Of a stretch of DNA of 64,000 nt, positions 11,451 to 21,060 are shown one piece after another. The first letter of the stretch is position 1, and each line of letters opens with the position of its first letter. This DNA comes from Vitis vinifera (lineage: Eukaryota > Streptophyta > Magnoliopsida > Vitales > Vitaceae): positions 1,563,001-1,627,000 of the forward strand of contig NC_081818.1 in NCBI RefSeq assembly GCF_030704535.1. The letters are read 5' to 3'. A model generated the notes under the pieces. The model searched no databases and was not told the DNA's origin. It saw only the letters and a list, made by a program, of their open reading frames with translations. The position numbers and the translations under genes were made by a program.

Positions 11451-13090
11451 AACACACATTCTATTCTACTTAAATGGGAACTATTAAGTTGTAAACTTTG
11501 ATATGTTGACGACATGATAATTGTCTGGATTTGATTGTACAAAAAGGGGGTGGGGGGAATGAGTTACATTCTTATAGGCACTCGAATTGAGCACCTTCTG
11601 TATACATTTATTGACTATTGGGATTTGGGACTTGACAACTAGTAAGTTCCACATGAGCAACATGCTGAAATGAGAAAAAGAAATTAGCAAAAAGACCACA
11701 ACTTATTGCCACCAGATTATAGATCTATTGTACATTTGGACTCTCCAAATTTTCTGATTAAGCTGCAATTACAATGATCTCAATAAGGACAATCTCAAAT
11801 ATCACCAACAAATCTCTCATCTTTTGCCCAGAAACTGACAAAGAAACACCCAAAACCAAACAAATCAACATTCGAAAAAAATGCCTAAAACGATTCCTAT
11901 GGAGAAAATAGTAATAGCGTAAATTGATGAGACTGCTAGTAGTTGTGAATATGAGATTAACAAGGATAAATCAAGAGGAGATGGAGGAAATGAAATTATT
12001 GAATGAATTTTCGGATGGATTATTTGATGGATTTCTACATTGAGTGGGAGGAACAACAACCCTGGTGATAGGGAGGAACGAGAACCCTAAAACGAGAGAG
12101 GAAGACCGGAAATGATCAAAGGAAGCAAATCTTTATAGGTGGGGGATAAACTTGTAATTTCATATTCGGGTCGAGGTGAGGCATATTATTACTAAACTCG
12201 ATCCTGCCCCAAACCCGATTCAGGTTTAAAAAAAAAAAAAACCGAACCCGTCCCATCCCTGATTTCTATACTCCCATACCCATTCTAATATGGGAGGGTG
12301 ATTTGAAAAACCCGCAAAATTGTCATTCCTAGATAAGATGATCACAAAATTATTTAGAACAACAATCTCACTTTAGTCTAATTAAAGGAGGTCAAATGCT
12401 TACCCTTTGGATTTTGGTACTTCTCCAGAAGCCCTATCTCTCTCTTTATGGCTTTGGCAATGAGGATTTGGTAGGTTGTCCTACCATAAGGAGCACTATA
12501 AGTTTTTGTGTTTTTATTGAAGCCAATTGCATTTATGGTATTCAAAGAAAGAACCAATAGTTGTTTGTTCTAATTCTAAAGACACTCTATAGCCTTCACT
12601 AGAGCTAGGATCACTAGACTAATGTTTCTATATATGTAGGGACATTGGGTTATCTCTTCTAAAACCACCATAATTATTTTGTGACAATATGAATAATTTA
12701 CATATATCAATTCATCCAATGTTTCATGCTCACTTGAAACATATGGAGCTCAATTACCTCCTTTTTCATGAAAAAGTTGCTATGCCAATTAGCTAATATT
12801 TTTATAAACCTCTTGTTGAAAACTATTTTTATATTATTTCAAGACAAGTTGGACATTCATTTTCATTCCTACCCGAGCTTTAGGGTGAACCTGAAATTGA
12901 TTGCAGGCTCTGGAGAATCTTGTGGGCTCTTTCTTGCAAGGCATCTCGAATGTGCGAGATAGATTAGCACTGATTTTATGTTTCTTGTGTACCTCCATGA
13001 GAATGGGCTTCATATGAATGAGATCATGCATGACAATCACTTAGTCATGTCCTTAATTAATCAGTAACATCAAAACATGTGAATATAGTA
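11451..13090. other. Unassigned spacer private to one copy
   Basis: This 1.6 kb has no counterpart in the other array units. Around 12170-12340 it carries GGGTCGAGG / ACCCGATTC / CCCGTCCC words such as occur in plant non-autonomous DNA elements, but no terminal repeats or target duplication could be fixed. Short open frames exist; none resembles a known protein. Confidence 0.4.
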
Positions 13091-13094
13091 CTGC

Positions 13095-13403
13095 TATATT
13101 AAACTTTTGTCATTACTTGAGCCGCACATGTTAAGAATTAATACAGAAGCTACCATAACCACAAGAAGTGATGAAGCATATTTGACTAAACTTAGGCCTG
13201 CACACACAAACCCTAGCTCATATATACGAAAATCTTCATGCATAATCAAACCAATAATGAGAAACACTGTTAATTGCTGGAAATCCCACATTATCATTAA
13301 TGACAATGATAATGAATTGATGAAAAATATGTGATATATACACTGTTACATTCTGCACCCTTATTCTTGAAGGTGCATATATGGGGAATAAGGTAATGTA
13401 TAA
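13095..13403 (-). pseudogene. SWEET remnant downstream of DUF538 copy 3
   Basis: The clearest remnant. The minus strand at 13130-13300 reads with the SWEET exon 4 register (LGFVCAGLSLVKYASSLLVV, compare LGFVCAGLSIVMYGSPLVVV in the gene at 32957-34584). Bases 13356-13403 match the exon 3 3' end (cccttattcttgaaggtgca). Exons 5 and 6 were not found below it. Confidence 0.75.
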
Positions 13404-13548
13404 CTTTGGCTTTCCTTTTTCATCACCAACCGTAAATTAGAAATAATAATCATCAAAATAACCACAACCCACATCGATCAATCCAGAAAACAACTCAAAG
13501 AAATTCAAGGACACCACTCATCTCAATTCAATTCCCGGCCCCTACTAA

Positions 13549-14058
13549 TTAAGGAGAAACAGAAGGATTTGTAAGGAGCTTCCTTGCTTGCCTACGACCG
13601 CAGTTCATGCCACACCCACATTGAGGAGACTCCTCAAAGTACTCAATAGGGAACCAGGCTTTGCCAACCCCCACAGAGAAATCAATATCGTTGCCCCGCC
13701 GGAGGATCTCTACAATGTTCATCCACACATGGAAGAACTTCACACTGACACCTTCCAAGCTATCTAGCTTGCCGTTTGATATGTTACCTTTGATAGTGGA
13801 CAGGTATTTCAATTGGTATGCGCCTTCAGAGAAGCTGCAGGTATCATTGAGATAGGCTACGAATTTTCCCGTGGTGGAGTTGAGTTCATAACCTAGGACC
13901 CCTTCTGGAAGTAGGCCTACTGGGAAGTTGTAGTCCTGAAGAACCTCGTATGCAGTAGGGTTTTCATTGGCGGAGGTGACTGGAGGTGAATGTATCAAGA
14001 TTAGGCAGAGGGTTGCTGCTAGAGAAATCAATAATCTTTGGGTTGTGGCTGAATCCAT
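13549..14058 (-). CDS. DUF538 family secreted protein, copy 3
   Basis: Single exon, 169 residues, intact. Signal peptide about 1-29 (LLISLAATLCLILIHSPP); domain landmarks TAYEVL, YNFPVGLLPEGV, STTGKFVAYL, NISNGKLDSLEGVSVK, then SVGVGKAWFPIEYFE and CGCGMNCGRRQARKL. Best match in the array to the presumed ancestral form, since it keeps both the SVGVG block and the full Cys/Arg tail. Possible N-glycosylation sites are NSTT and NDTC. The TATA-like box lies near 14155-14162. Expected to be secreted; molecular role unknown. Confidence 0.9.
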   Translation of the reverse strand: MDSATTQRLLISLAATLCLILIHSPPVTSANENPTAYEVLQDYNFPVGLLPEGVLGYELNSTTGKFVAYLNDTCSFSEGAYQLKYLSTIKGNISNGKLDSLEGVSVKFFHVWMNIVEILRRGNDIDFSVGVGKAWFPIEYFEESPQCGCGMNCGRRQARKLLTNPSVSP

Positions 14059-14179
14059 TGATCTCTCTTTCTTTCTGTTTTTTCTTCTTCTTTGTTTTAT
14101 CTAACTGCTGCCAATGGAAATGAAGATGGTTCAAACCAGAAGCTTGGCTGGTCCTCTTATAGCTTTTCGATTAAGGCTG

Positions 14180-15850
14180 AAGTGGAAGCCGAAACAATAA
14201 TTTCAAAGAGCAATCCTAGGTAATGAGAAATAAATTTTATAATAAATTAAAAAAGGACTTAAATAAGAAGCGATATTATCCTATCTTCTATATACGTTAA
14301 ATATTTTTCTTAAATTAGAAACTCTTCTACGAAAAGTACTCGAACACATCCAAAATGATTCATTAAACTTAAAATGATAACATTTTGGCTCAACCTTGCA
14401 TAGACTAGTTCATCATTGAGGTGGTTGCCTAAGGCCCCTCTAAGTTCTTTGAGCTTGGATTAGTAAGGAATAGAGACAATATTACATTACAAAAAAAAAA
14501 AAAAAAAAAAGGGCCAAAACAAGCCAAGAGTTGACATCCCACTGTTGTATGTATATGGTTAAAATTATGTGGGCTTTCGATTAATGTGATTATAATGAAG
14601 TTCTCGAAAATACATTTTTCCTAATGCGTATATGATCTTACAATAGTAGAGTATGATTTTAATCAATTCATCGATTGAAAGAGGTATACATGAAAGTATT
14701 TGTCTCATGAAGGAACCCTAGTGACTTGTTAATTAATTTTTTTTCATTATCATCATTACATTTTCTCAATTTTAAAGCTAGTTTTTCATTTAGAAATTAA
14801 GTTCTCATCTTAATCTAATATTTGAAATGATAATTTATCCAATTGTAATTGGAATTATATGTAGGTATCATCCATCTTCAAGTAGACTCAATTATTAATA
14901 AACATTATTGGAATGAAGACCTCTGTTAATCTCTAAGTATGGTTTGATCATTTAGACATTATTTTCTCATGCAGGGTCTGTTATTGTATGTTTTTGATCA
15001 AATTTCAGACCTTTAATGAAGTTCTTATCTCAATAGCTTAGTTCTCTCTTACACACTATATATATTCAATGCATCAATGAGTGAGGTCTTCATCAACTCA
15101 AAGTCTTGTTTGTATTTCTTCAACTGGCCATTATGGAAAATGATTTTAATTCTGAAATTTTCTCTACTAAATTCAATGTAAGTACTCACCATTATCAATT
15201 CTATATTTTGTAATTCCTCCTTCACATGGCATGACGATGGATTACAAATATCAACAATCAAACAAAACCAAATGATCATAATATATGCTCAACACATTGT
15301 TTCAATCACAATTCACTTTGAGATCACTCTTGAGTGACCCATCTAGCTAGCACAAAGGCCTTTTAAAACTATATTGTTCTTTCTTTTGGATTACTCCACC
15401 TATATGATCACCATTGAAATAATTTTCATTAAAAAAAACTTAGAAGAAAAGAAAGGACTCATATATGAAAATATTGTTAATTTATGTGATACTCAATTTT
15501 TAGTTTTATTTATTTGGGAGCGAAGCTGAGAGGGTTAGAATCACTTCCCGACATTTAGACAATTACAAAAATTAGGTGTTTAACAAAATTTCAAAAATCA
15601 CTTTTAAAGTTTTAAAGAATCATTCAAGTGAATCTTGAACTAGTATTTGATAAATAAATGTTTGCTCTAAAAATCACCTAATTGTTATGGGGAGGGGCAT
15701 ATTGGGCTTTGCAGGGATGGATCTGCCTGAGGAGGTATGAAGTAGTCTGGGATTTGTCTAGTTTCGGATGGGCTCACAATGGGCTTTGAGCAATAGTTTT
15801 GGGCTTGGAGTTGGTTGCCTGAGCCCATAAGTACTTATTTTGCATTCTTC
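14180..15850. other. Flank shared by DUF538 copy 3 and SWEET 3' ends
   Basis: No gene. Bases 14200-14350 are the single-copy form of the repeat amplified at 22591-23760. Bases 14389-14570 match 23884-24060 (ctcaaccttgcatagactag), and 15690-15845 match 24080-24200, so this spacer is duplicated between the end of one SWEET copy and the next DUF538 promoter. It contains a poly-A run near 14490. Confidence 0.55.
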
Positions 15851-15851
15851 T

Positions 15852-18170
15852 TCATTCAATGTTAAACCTATATTCTTCACTGTTTTCATGGATCAGAAGC
15901 TTGTGCTGCCATTCATCTGCCAACTCATCTGAAAGATTTTGGGATGCCTTGGATTTCCAGTATATAGCATAGAGCACAATCTGAGCTATTCCAAGAATGA
16001 ATCCAATCCCATTTGGTACCTATAATTTAGAACACCATGCCCAAAAAAATTGTTTCAATCATAACTATATTGTGTGCTTCATTAAAATTCTTTCTAGGAA
16101 GTGAAATCAAGACCAAAGGACAAGGAAGGGATGTTGATCCATCATCCTTTATGTATGTTTAACCTTATTAGCAAATTGAAGTACTTTCAATTAATAACTT
16201 TCAAAAAAATCTTAAACCTTGCTTGGAAATTGTTCTTAAAAACAGTTTTTTATTTAAAAAGCAGAAAACGGTTTTCAAACTTACAAAACAAGTCTAATAT
16301 TTTTTTTATAGAAACCAATTCTTTAAGAATTTGTTACGAAAATATGTTAATTTTAAAATAAATTTGAGATGTTTTTAGTTTTTTTTTTGTAGCATTTTAA
16401 GTAATAACTAAAAATCAATGTTTTTAATTAGAAGCGAAGGGGTCATTGAACCGAAAAATTAAATTATTGGTTTAAGGTTCATCGATCAGACAGATTATTA
16501 AACTGCAATTAAACTAATGATGTCATAAATATATAATTTATATATTATTAAAATTAAAAATAAAAATAATAAATTCTACAGATTGATAACTTCTTTTTTA
16601 TTTGTTGAGCTTTTTCACAAATTTTTTTATCTGTAAAAGTCACCGTATGTCATAAAATTATTTGAAAATCAAAAAATTATTTTTAAACCAGAAAATCACT
16701 TTCAAATATGAAATTTAGATTAATTAAAATCAGAATTTTAATTTAAAATTAGAAAATTTAAAATTTATTTTTAAATTATAAACTTATTTTAAAATCATGA
16801 ACTTACACAATGTTTTCATAAATTTATTTAAAATCACAATGTTTTCACTTTTCAAAAGTATGATTCATCAATTTAAATTAAAATCACAAATTTTAAAAAT
16901 CAAAAAGTTAAAACAAATAGAAATGTAAAATAAATTATAATGGAAATAAAGTAGATAAATTACAAAGAAAATGGGAGGGGAGACTTACAGTTACAACCGG
17001 GAATGAGACTACTAATGGCATCCGCGGTGTCCCCATCAGCCAGCGACGTCGATGCCGATGTGCTCTAGAGCTTGAAGGAGGCGCATTGGACTAGAGCACG
17101 AAAGGCGCTGGGCGGCTAGGGGAGGGCAATGGCGCATAAGGGTTGGAGTGGGAAGGGGGGAAGGAGATAAGGTAAAACGTCATTTGTTTTGAATCTATTC
17201 GATTCATGAAGAACCATTTGATTTAGCCAATTCATCAATCCGATTGCCAGCTCCAGTGCTTCACGGTTGGCTCAAAGGGTGACCAGTTCAAAAGGTCAAA
17301 TCGAATCGGAATGGTGATCAGCCAATAATCAAACCGATCAAAAACAGTTCAATCCGATTTGGTTTTCAAAACACAGCTAAAAATATGAAGAATGTTTTGG
17401 GAATTCTTACATTATATATAAATATATAATAATTTCATAGAAAATGAATTGAGAAAAATATTTTCATATTAAAGTTTTCAAATAGAATTTTGCTCTTAAA
17501 ATAAACAAAAATTATGTTTAAGAATTGTTCACAATTTTTTTTTTATTTCAAAATTGTTTTTAAAAACTTTCCTAAACATGTCCATTTAATTACTCCTGAT
17601 CAACCCTAGGCAGATAAAATTAATTAGGGTTTCGAGCAATAGATTAGCTAGTGGTACCATTTGTAGAACATGGAAGGGTTGAATTAAAAAAAAAAAAAAA
17701 AAGACCCTTAAAAATGTCATTTTCACGATATTAAACAATAGATTATATAGTAGTACCATTGTAGCATATGGAAGGGTTAAATGCCAAAGACCCTTAAAAC
17801 ATGTCATTTTCACAACAACTTTACATGGGTTTTTTCCCTTTAATGGACGAGGGTGAGAGCTTACTCCAACGAAGAAGTCTTTCACAAGGATAGCTCTCAC
17901 TAAAGGAGTCTTTCACAAGGATGACATAAAAAGTCTAAATTATTCCATTTAACGGAAGGGAAAATAACATAAGCAAAGACATATACTTTATGCTTTTTGT
18001 CATCACCACCTTTTTCTACAAATTGACATTTTGATGCCATTTTTAAGTTTTGATATTAAATACATCTACTTTTCAATAAGAGAAAGAGAGAGTTCAACCT
18101 TAAAAATAAAAAATAAAACTTCTAGTTAACATTTTTGCAAAGGGTGAAGCATACATTAATATATTTAGGA
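15852..18170 (-). pseudogene. SWEET pseudogene, exons 6, 5 and part of 4
   Basis: Exon 6 at 15852-16019 is open ([16 protein letters not shown], then AIYWKSKASQNLSDEL) but the stop used by the paralogue at 24341 (GAAGAGTAG) here reads GAATATAGG, extending the tail to the next TGA. Exon 5 at about 17866-18010 is disrupted: a tctttcacaaggat segment occurs twice, separated by an inserted stretch. Only a piece of exon 4 survives at 18130-18170 (aagcatacattaatatattt). Exons 1-3 are absent apart from the exon 3 tail near 18721-18763; DUF538 copy 4 occupies their place. Intron 5 carries a hAT-like insertion. Not expected to make a transporter. Confidence 0.85.
16416..17376. mobile_element. Non-autonomous hAT-like DNA transposon
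   Basis: A 961-bp insertion in the intron of the SWEET pseudogene, flanked by a perfect 8-bp target duplication CTAAAAAT (16408-16415 and 17377-17384). The homologous intron of the intact SWEET gene carries the uninterrupted single site (caactaaaaatttgaaggat near 24815). Ends CAATGTTTTTAA and, inverted, CTGTGTTTTGAA form an imperfect terminal repeat. Near the ends are GAACCGAAAAATT and ATCAAACCGATC words common in plant hAT MITEs. A GC-rich core (about 16980-17170) contrasts with AT-rich arms. No transposase frame. Confidence 0.8.
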
Positions 18171-18268
18171 TTGCATACAATCCCAAACACATGAATTTGA
18201 ATTAGATTATATGATAAACTTGTTATTTTAATTTTAGTTAGTAGAGGCTTATCCCCTCAAACATCATG

Positions 18269-18530
18269 GCTATATTTGGTTCTCAAAAGATTTGAGGGAA
18301 AATACTGAGGAAAAATAATAGAACAGAAAAGTAGGAAGAAATAAAATATGAAATAAAATTAAAAAAAAAAGATTAAAGTCTATAAATTATTTTTATCTAC
18401 TTAGTTAAACTCATTTATAATATTTTAACTAATTTTAATTATATTTTTTTATAGTGAAACCAAACATGAGAAAATCACTTTTTTATTATTTTTTTCTTTC
18501 ATTAATATTTTCCAAGAATCAAACATAGTC
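18269..18530. mobile_element. MITE-like fold-back element
   Basis: Begins gctatatttggttctcaaaa and ends tccaagaatcaaacatagtc, inverted versions of one another; the interior is AT-rich. The same family recurs at 29084-29381 and 32384-32688, and a copy near 21178-21430 belongs to the segmental duplication. Superfamily not determined because no clean target duplication was found. Confidence 0.55.
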
Positions 18531-19086
18531 TATTTATATTACCTTCCACTGCCTTAGACTACTAAAATACTTGTTGTTGAAAGTATATATAGTGAAACCA
18601 AACATGAAAAAGTCACTTTCTTTATTATTTTTTTATTTTCTTAGTATTTTTCAAAAACCAAACATAGCCTATTTGTATCACCTTCCATTGACTCTTTTTT
18701 TTTTGGACTACTGAAATACTTGTTCTTGAATGTACATATATGAGGAAGAAAGTAATGTAAAACATCGATTTAAAGCCCATTTGACTGTGAATTTTAGGAA
18801 ACGCTTTTAACATTTTTAACACTTGAAAAATTTTATCATTTAAGTGTTAGAAAGATTCGAAACGTTTCTTAGAATCAATGGCAAAAGCACTCTTAATTTC
18901 TTTTTTCATCATCAATGGGAAAGATCAACTGTAAATTAAAAACAGTAATTCATTAAAATAAGCACAACCCACATAAATCAATCCAGAAAACGAGTCAGAA
19001 ATTAAAGTACACAACTAAATTCAATAGTCTACTAGTTAAGGAGAAACAGAAGGATTTATCGTGTTCCTGCTTGCTTGCTTGCTTGC

Positions 19087-19563
19087 CTAGGAAGTAGGAA
19101 AGCAGTTCATGCCACACACACATTGAGGAGATTCCTCAAAGTCCTTAATATGGAACCTGTCTCTTGCCACCCCCGCAGAGAAATGAATATGATTGTCACG
19201 CCGGAGGATCTCAACAATTTTTCTCCACTTATGAAAGAACATCACACTAACACCTTCCAAGCTAGATATCTTGCCGTTTGATATGTAACCTTTGATAGTG
19301 GGCTCGTATTTCAAACGGTATCCTCCTTCATAGACGCTGCAGCTATCATTGAGATAGGCTGAGAATTCACCTGTTCTGTGGTTGAGCTTGTAGCCTGTCA
19401 CCACCTCTTCTGGAAGAAGGCCAACTGGGAAGTTGTAGTCCTCAAGAACCTCGTATGCTGTTGGGATTTCAGTGAAAGAGTTGACTAGAGTCAAATGTAT
19501 CAGGATTAGGGAGAGGGTTGCTGCTAGAGAAATCGATAATCTTTGGCTTGTGGCTGAATCCAT
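19087..19563 (-). CDS. DUF538 family secreted protein, copy 4
   Basis: Single exon, 158 residues. Signal peptide about 1-30 (LSISLAATLSLILIHLTL). DUF538 landmarks TAYEVL, YNFPVGLLPEEV, HRTGEFSAYL, YISNGKISSLEGVSVM. The C-terminus ends QCVCGMNCFPTS: one Cys of the CGCG motif is Val and the GRRQARKL tail of copies 1 and 3 is replaced by FPTS and a stop, shortening the protein by about ten residues. HSAGVARDRF replaces DFSVGVGKxxF. It may be a functional variant or an early pseudogene; the frame is open throughout. The upstream region is cut at TGTC (19711) and joined to SWEET exon 5 repeats, so only about 150 bp of native promoter remains. Confidence 0.85.
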   Translation of the reverse strand: MDSATSQRLSISLAATLSLILIHLTLVNSFTEIPTAYEVLEDYNFPVGLLPEEVVTGYKLNHRTGEFSAYLNDSCSVYEGGYRLKYEPTIKGYISNGKISSLEGVSVMFFHKWRKIVEILRRDNHIHFSAGVARDRFHIKDFEESPQCVCGMNCFPTS

Positions 19564-19579
19564 CGATCTCCCTTTCGGT

Positions 19580-19587
19580 TTCTTCTT

Positions 19588-19617
<30 letters not shown>
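19580..19617. repeat. (TTC)n microsatellite in the 5' leader of DUF538 copy 4
   Basis: About 12-13 TTC units just upstream of the ATG. The same site in copy 5 (about 22499-22520) has about seven units: the most obvious length difference between the two recent duplicates. Confidence 0.85.
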
Positions 19618-19618
<1 letters not shown>

Positions 19619-19710
19619 TTTGAAATTAACCAAGTTTGGGGGGTTCTCTTATAGCTTTTCGATTAAGGCTGAAGTGGAAGCCGAAACAATAAATTCAAAG
19701 AGCAATCTAC

Positions 19711-21060
19711 TGTCATCACCACCTTCTTGACATTTTGATGCCATATTTAAGCTTTGATATTAAATACATCTACTTTTCAATAAGAGAAAGATAGAGCTCA
19801 ACCTTAAAAACTAAAATTAAAAATAAATATATAAATAAAAACTTCTAATTAATATTTTTGCAAAGGATGAAGCATACATTAATATATTTAGGATTGCATA
19901 AGGATTCAATGCCAAAGACCCTTAAAACATGTCATTTTCACAACAACTTTACATAGGTTTTTTTTCCTTTAATGGACGAGGGTGAGAGCTTACTCCAACG
20001 AAGAAGTCTTTCACAAGGATGACATAAAAAGTCCAAATCGCTCCATTTAAGGGAAGGGAAAATAACATAAGCAAATGCATATACTTCATGCTTTTTGTCA
20101 TCACCACCTTCTTCTGCAAATTGACATTTTGATGCCATATTTAAGCTTTGATATTAAATACATCTACTTTTCAATAAGAGAAATATAGAGCTCAACCTTA
20201 AAAAATAAAAATAAAAATAAATAAATAAATAAATAAAAACTTCTAATTGACATTTTTGCAAAGGGTGAAGCATACATTAATATATTTAGGATTGCATAAG
20301 GGTTCAATGCTAAAGACCCTTAAAACATGTCATTTTCACAACAACTTTACATGGGTTTTTTTTCCTTTAATGGACGAGGGTGAGAGCTTACTCCAACGAA
20401 GAAGTCTTTCACAAGGATGGCATAAAAAGTCCAAATCGCTCCATTTAAGGGAAGGGAAAATAACATAAGCAAATGCATATACTTCATGCTTTTTGTCATC
20501 ACCACCTTCTTCTGCAAATTGACATTTTGATGCCATATTTAAGCTTTGATATTAAATACATCTACTTTTCAATAAGAGAAAGATAGAGCTCAACCTTAAA
20601 AAATAAAAATAAAAATAAATAAATAAATAAAAACTTCTAATTAACATTTTTGCAAAGGGTGAAGCATACATTAATATATTTAGGATTGCATAAGGGTTCA
20701 ATGCCAAAGACCCTTAAAACATGTCATTTTCACAACAACTTTACATGGGTTTTTTTCCTTTAATGGACGAGGGTGAGAGCTTACTCCACCGAAGAAGTCT
20801 TTCACAAGGATGGCATAAAAAGTCCAAATCGCTCCATTTAAGGGAAGGGAAAATAACATAAGCAAATGCATATACTTCATGCTTTTTGTCATCACCACCT
20901 TCTTCTGCAAATTGACATTTTGATGCCATATTTAAGCTTTGATATTAAATACATCTACTTTTCAATAAGAGAAAGATAGAGCTCAACCTTAAAAAATAAA
21001 AATAAAAATAAATAAATAAATAAAAACTTCTAATTAACATTTTTGCAAAGGGTGAAGCAT
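19711..21060 (-). repeat. Tandem array of orphan SWEET exon 5 units
   Basis: Three consecutive units of about 390-400 bp plus a partial fourth. Unit starts (tgtcatcaccacctt) are at 19711, 20096, about 20494 and 20887. Each unit contains a whole 120-bp SWEET exon 5 on the minus strand ([13 protein letters not shown], then [19 protein letters not shown]), with the splice acceptor ..TTTGCAG and donor GTAAGC, and a 40-bp scrap of exon 4 (gaagcatacattaatatatt). The third unit has FFGG where the others have FFVG. No partner exons lie between units, so they cannot encode a transporter alone. The units descend from the pseudogene at 15852-18170. Confidence 0.85.

Larger units (their letters stand above)
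17745..19714. repeat. Segmental duplication, copy A
   Basis: Near-identical to 20680-22617, including the SWEET exon 5/4 remnants, a MITE-like element, DUF538 copy 4 and its promoter as far as TGTC at 19711-19714. The start-to-start distance of the two DUF538 genes is 2918 bp. One amino-acid difference between the encoded proteins implies a recent event. Confidence 0.85.

Noticed and set aside
12170-12345. GC-rich ACCCGA/GGGTCG words suggesting a hAT- or Mutator-type insertion
   Set aside because: Neither terminal inverted repeats nor a target duplication could be located, so no element is called.
19938-20929. Three near-identical open frames starting MASKCQFAEEGGDDKK on the minus strand, looking like a repeated small protein
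   Set aside because: They are the wrong frame of the SWEET exon 5 repeats; the correct frame reads KKVVMTKS and so on, with splice sites at the family positions.
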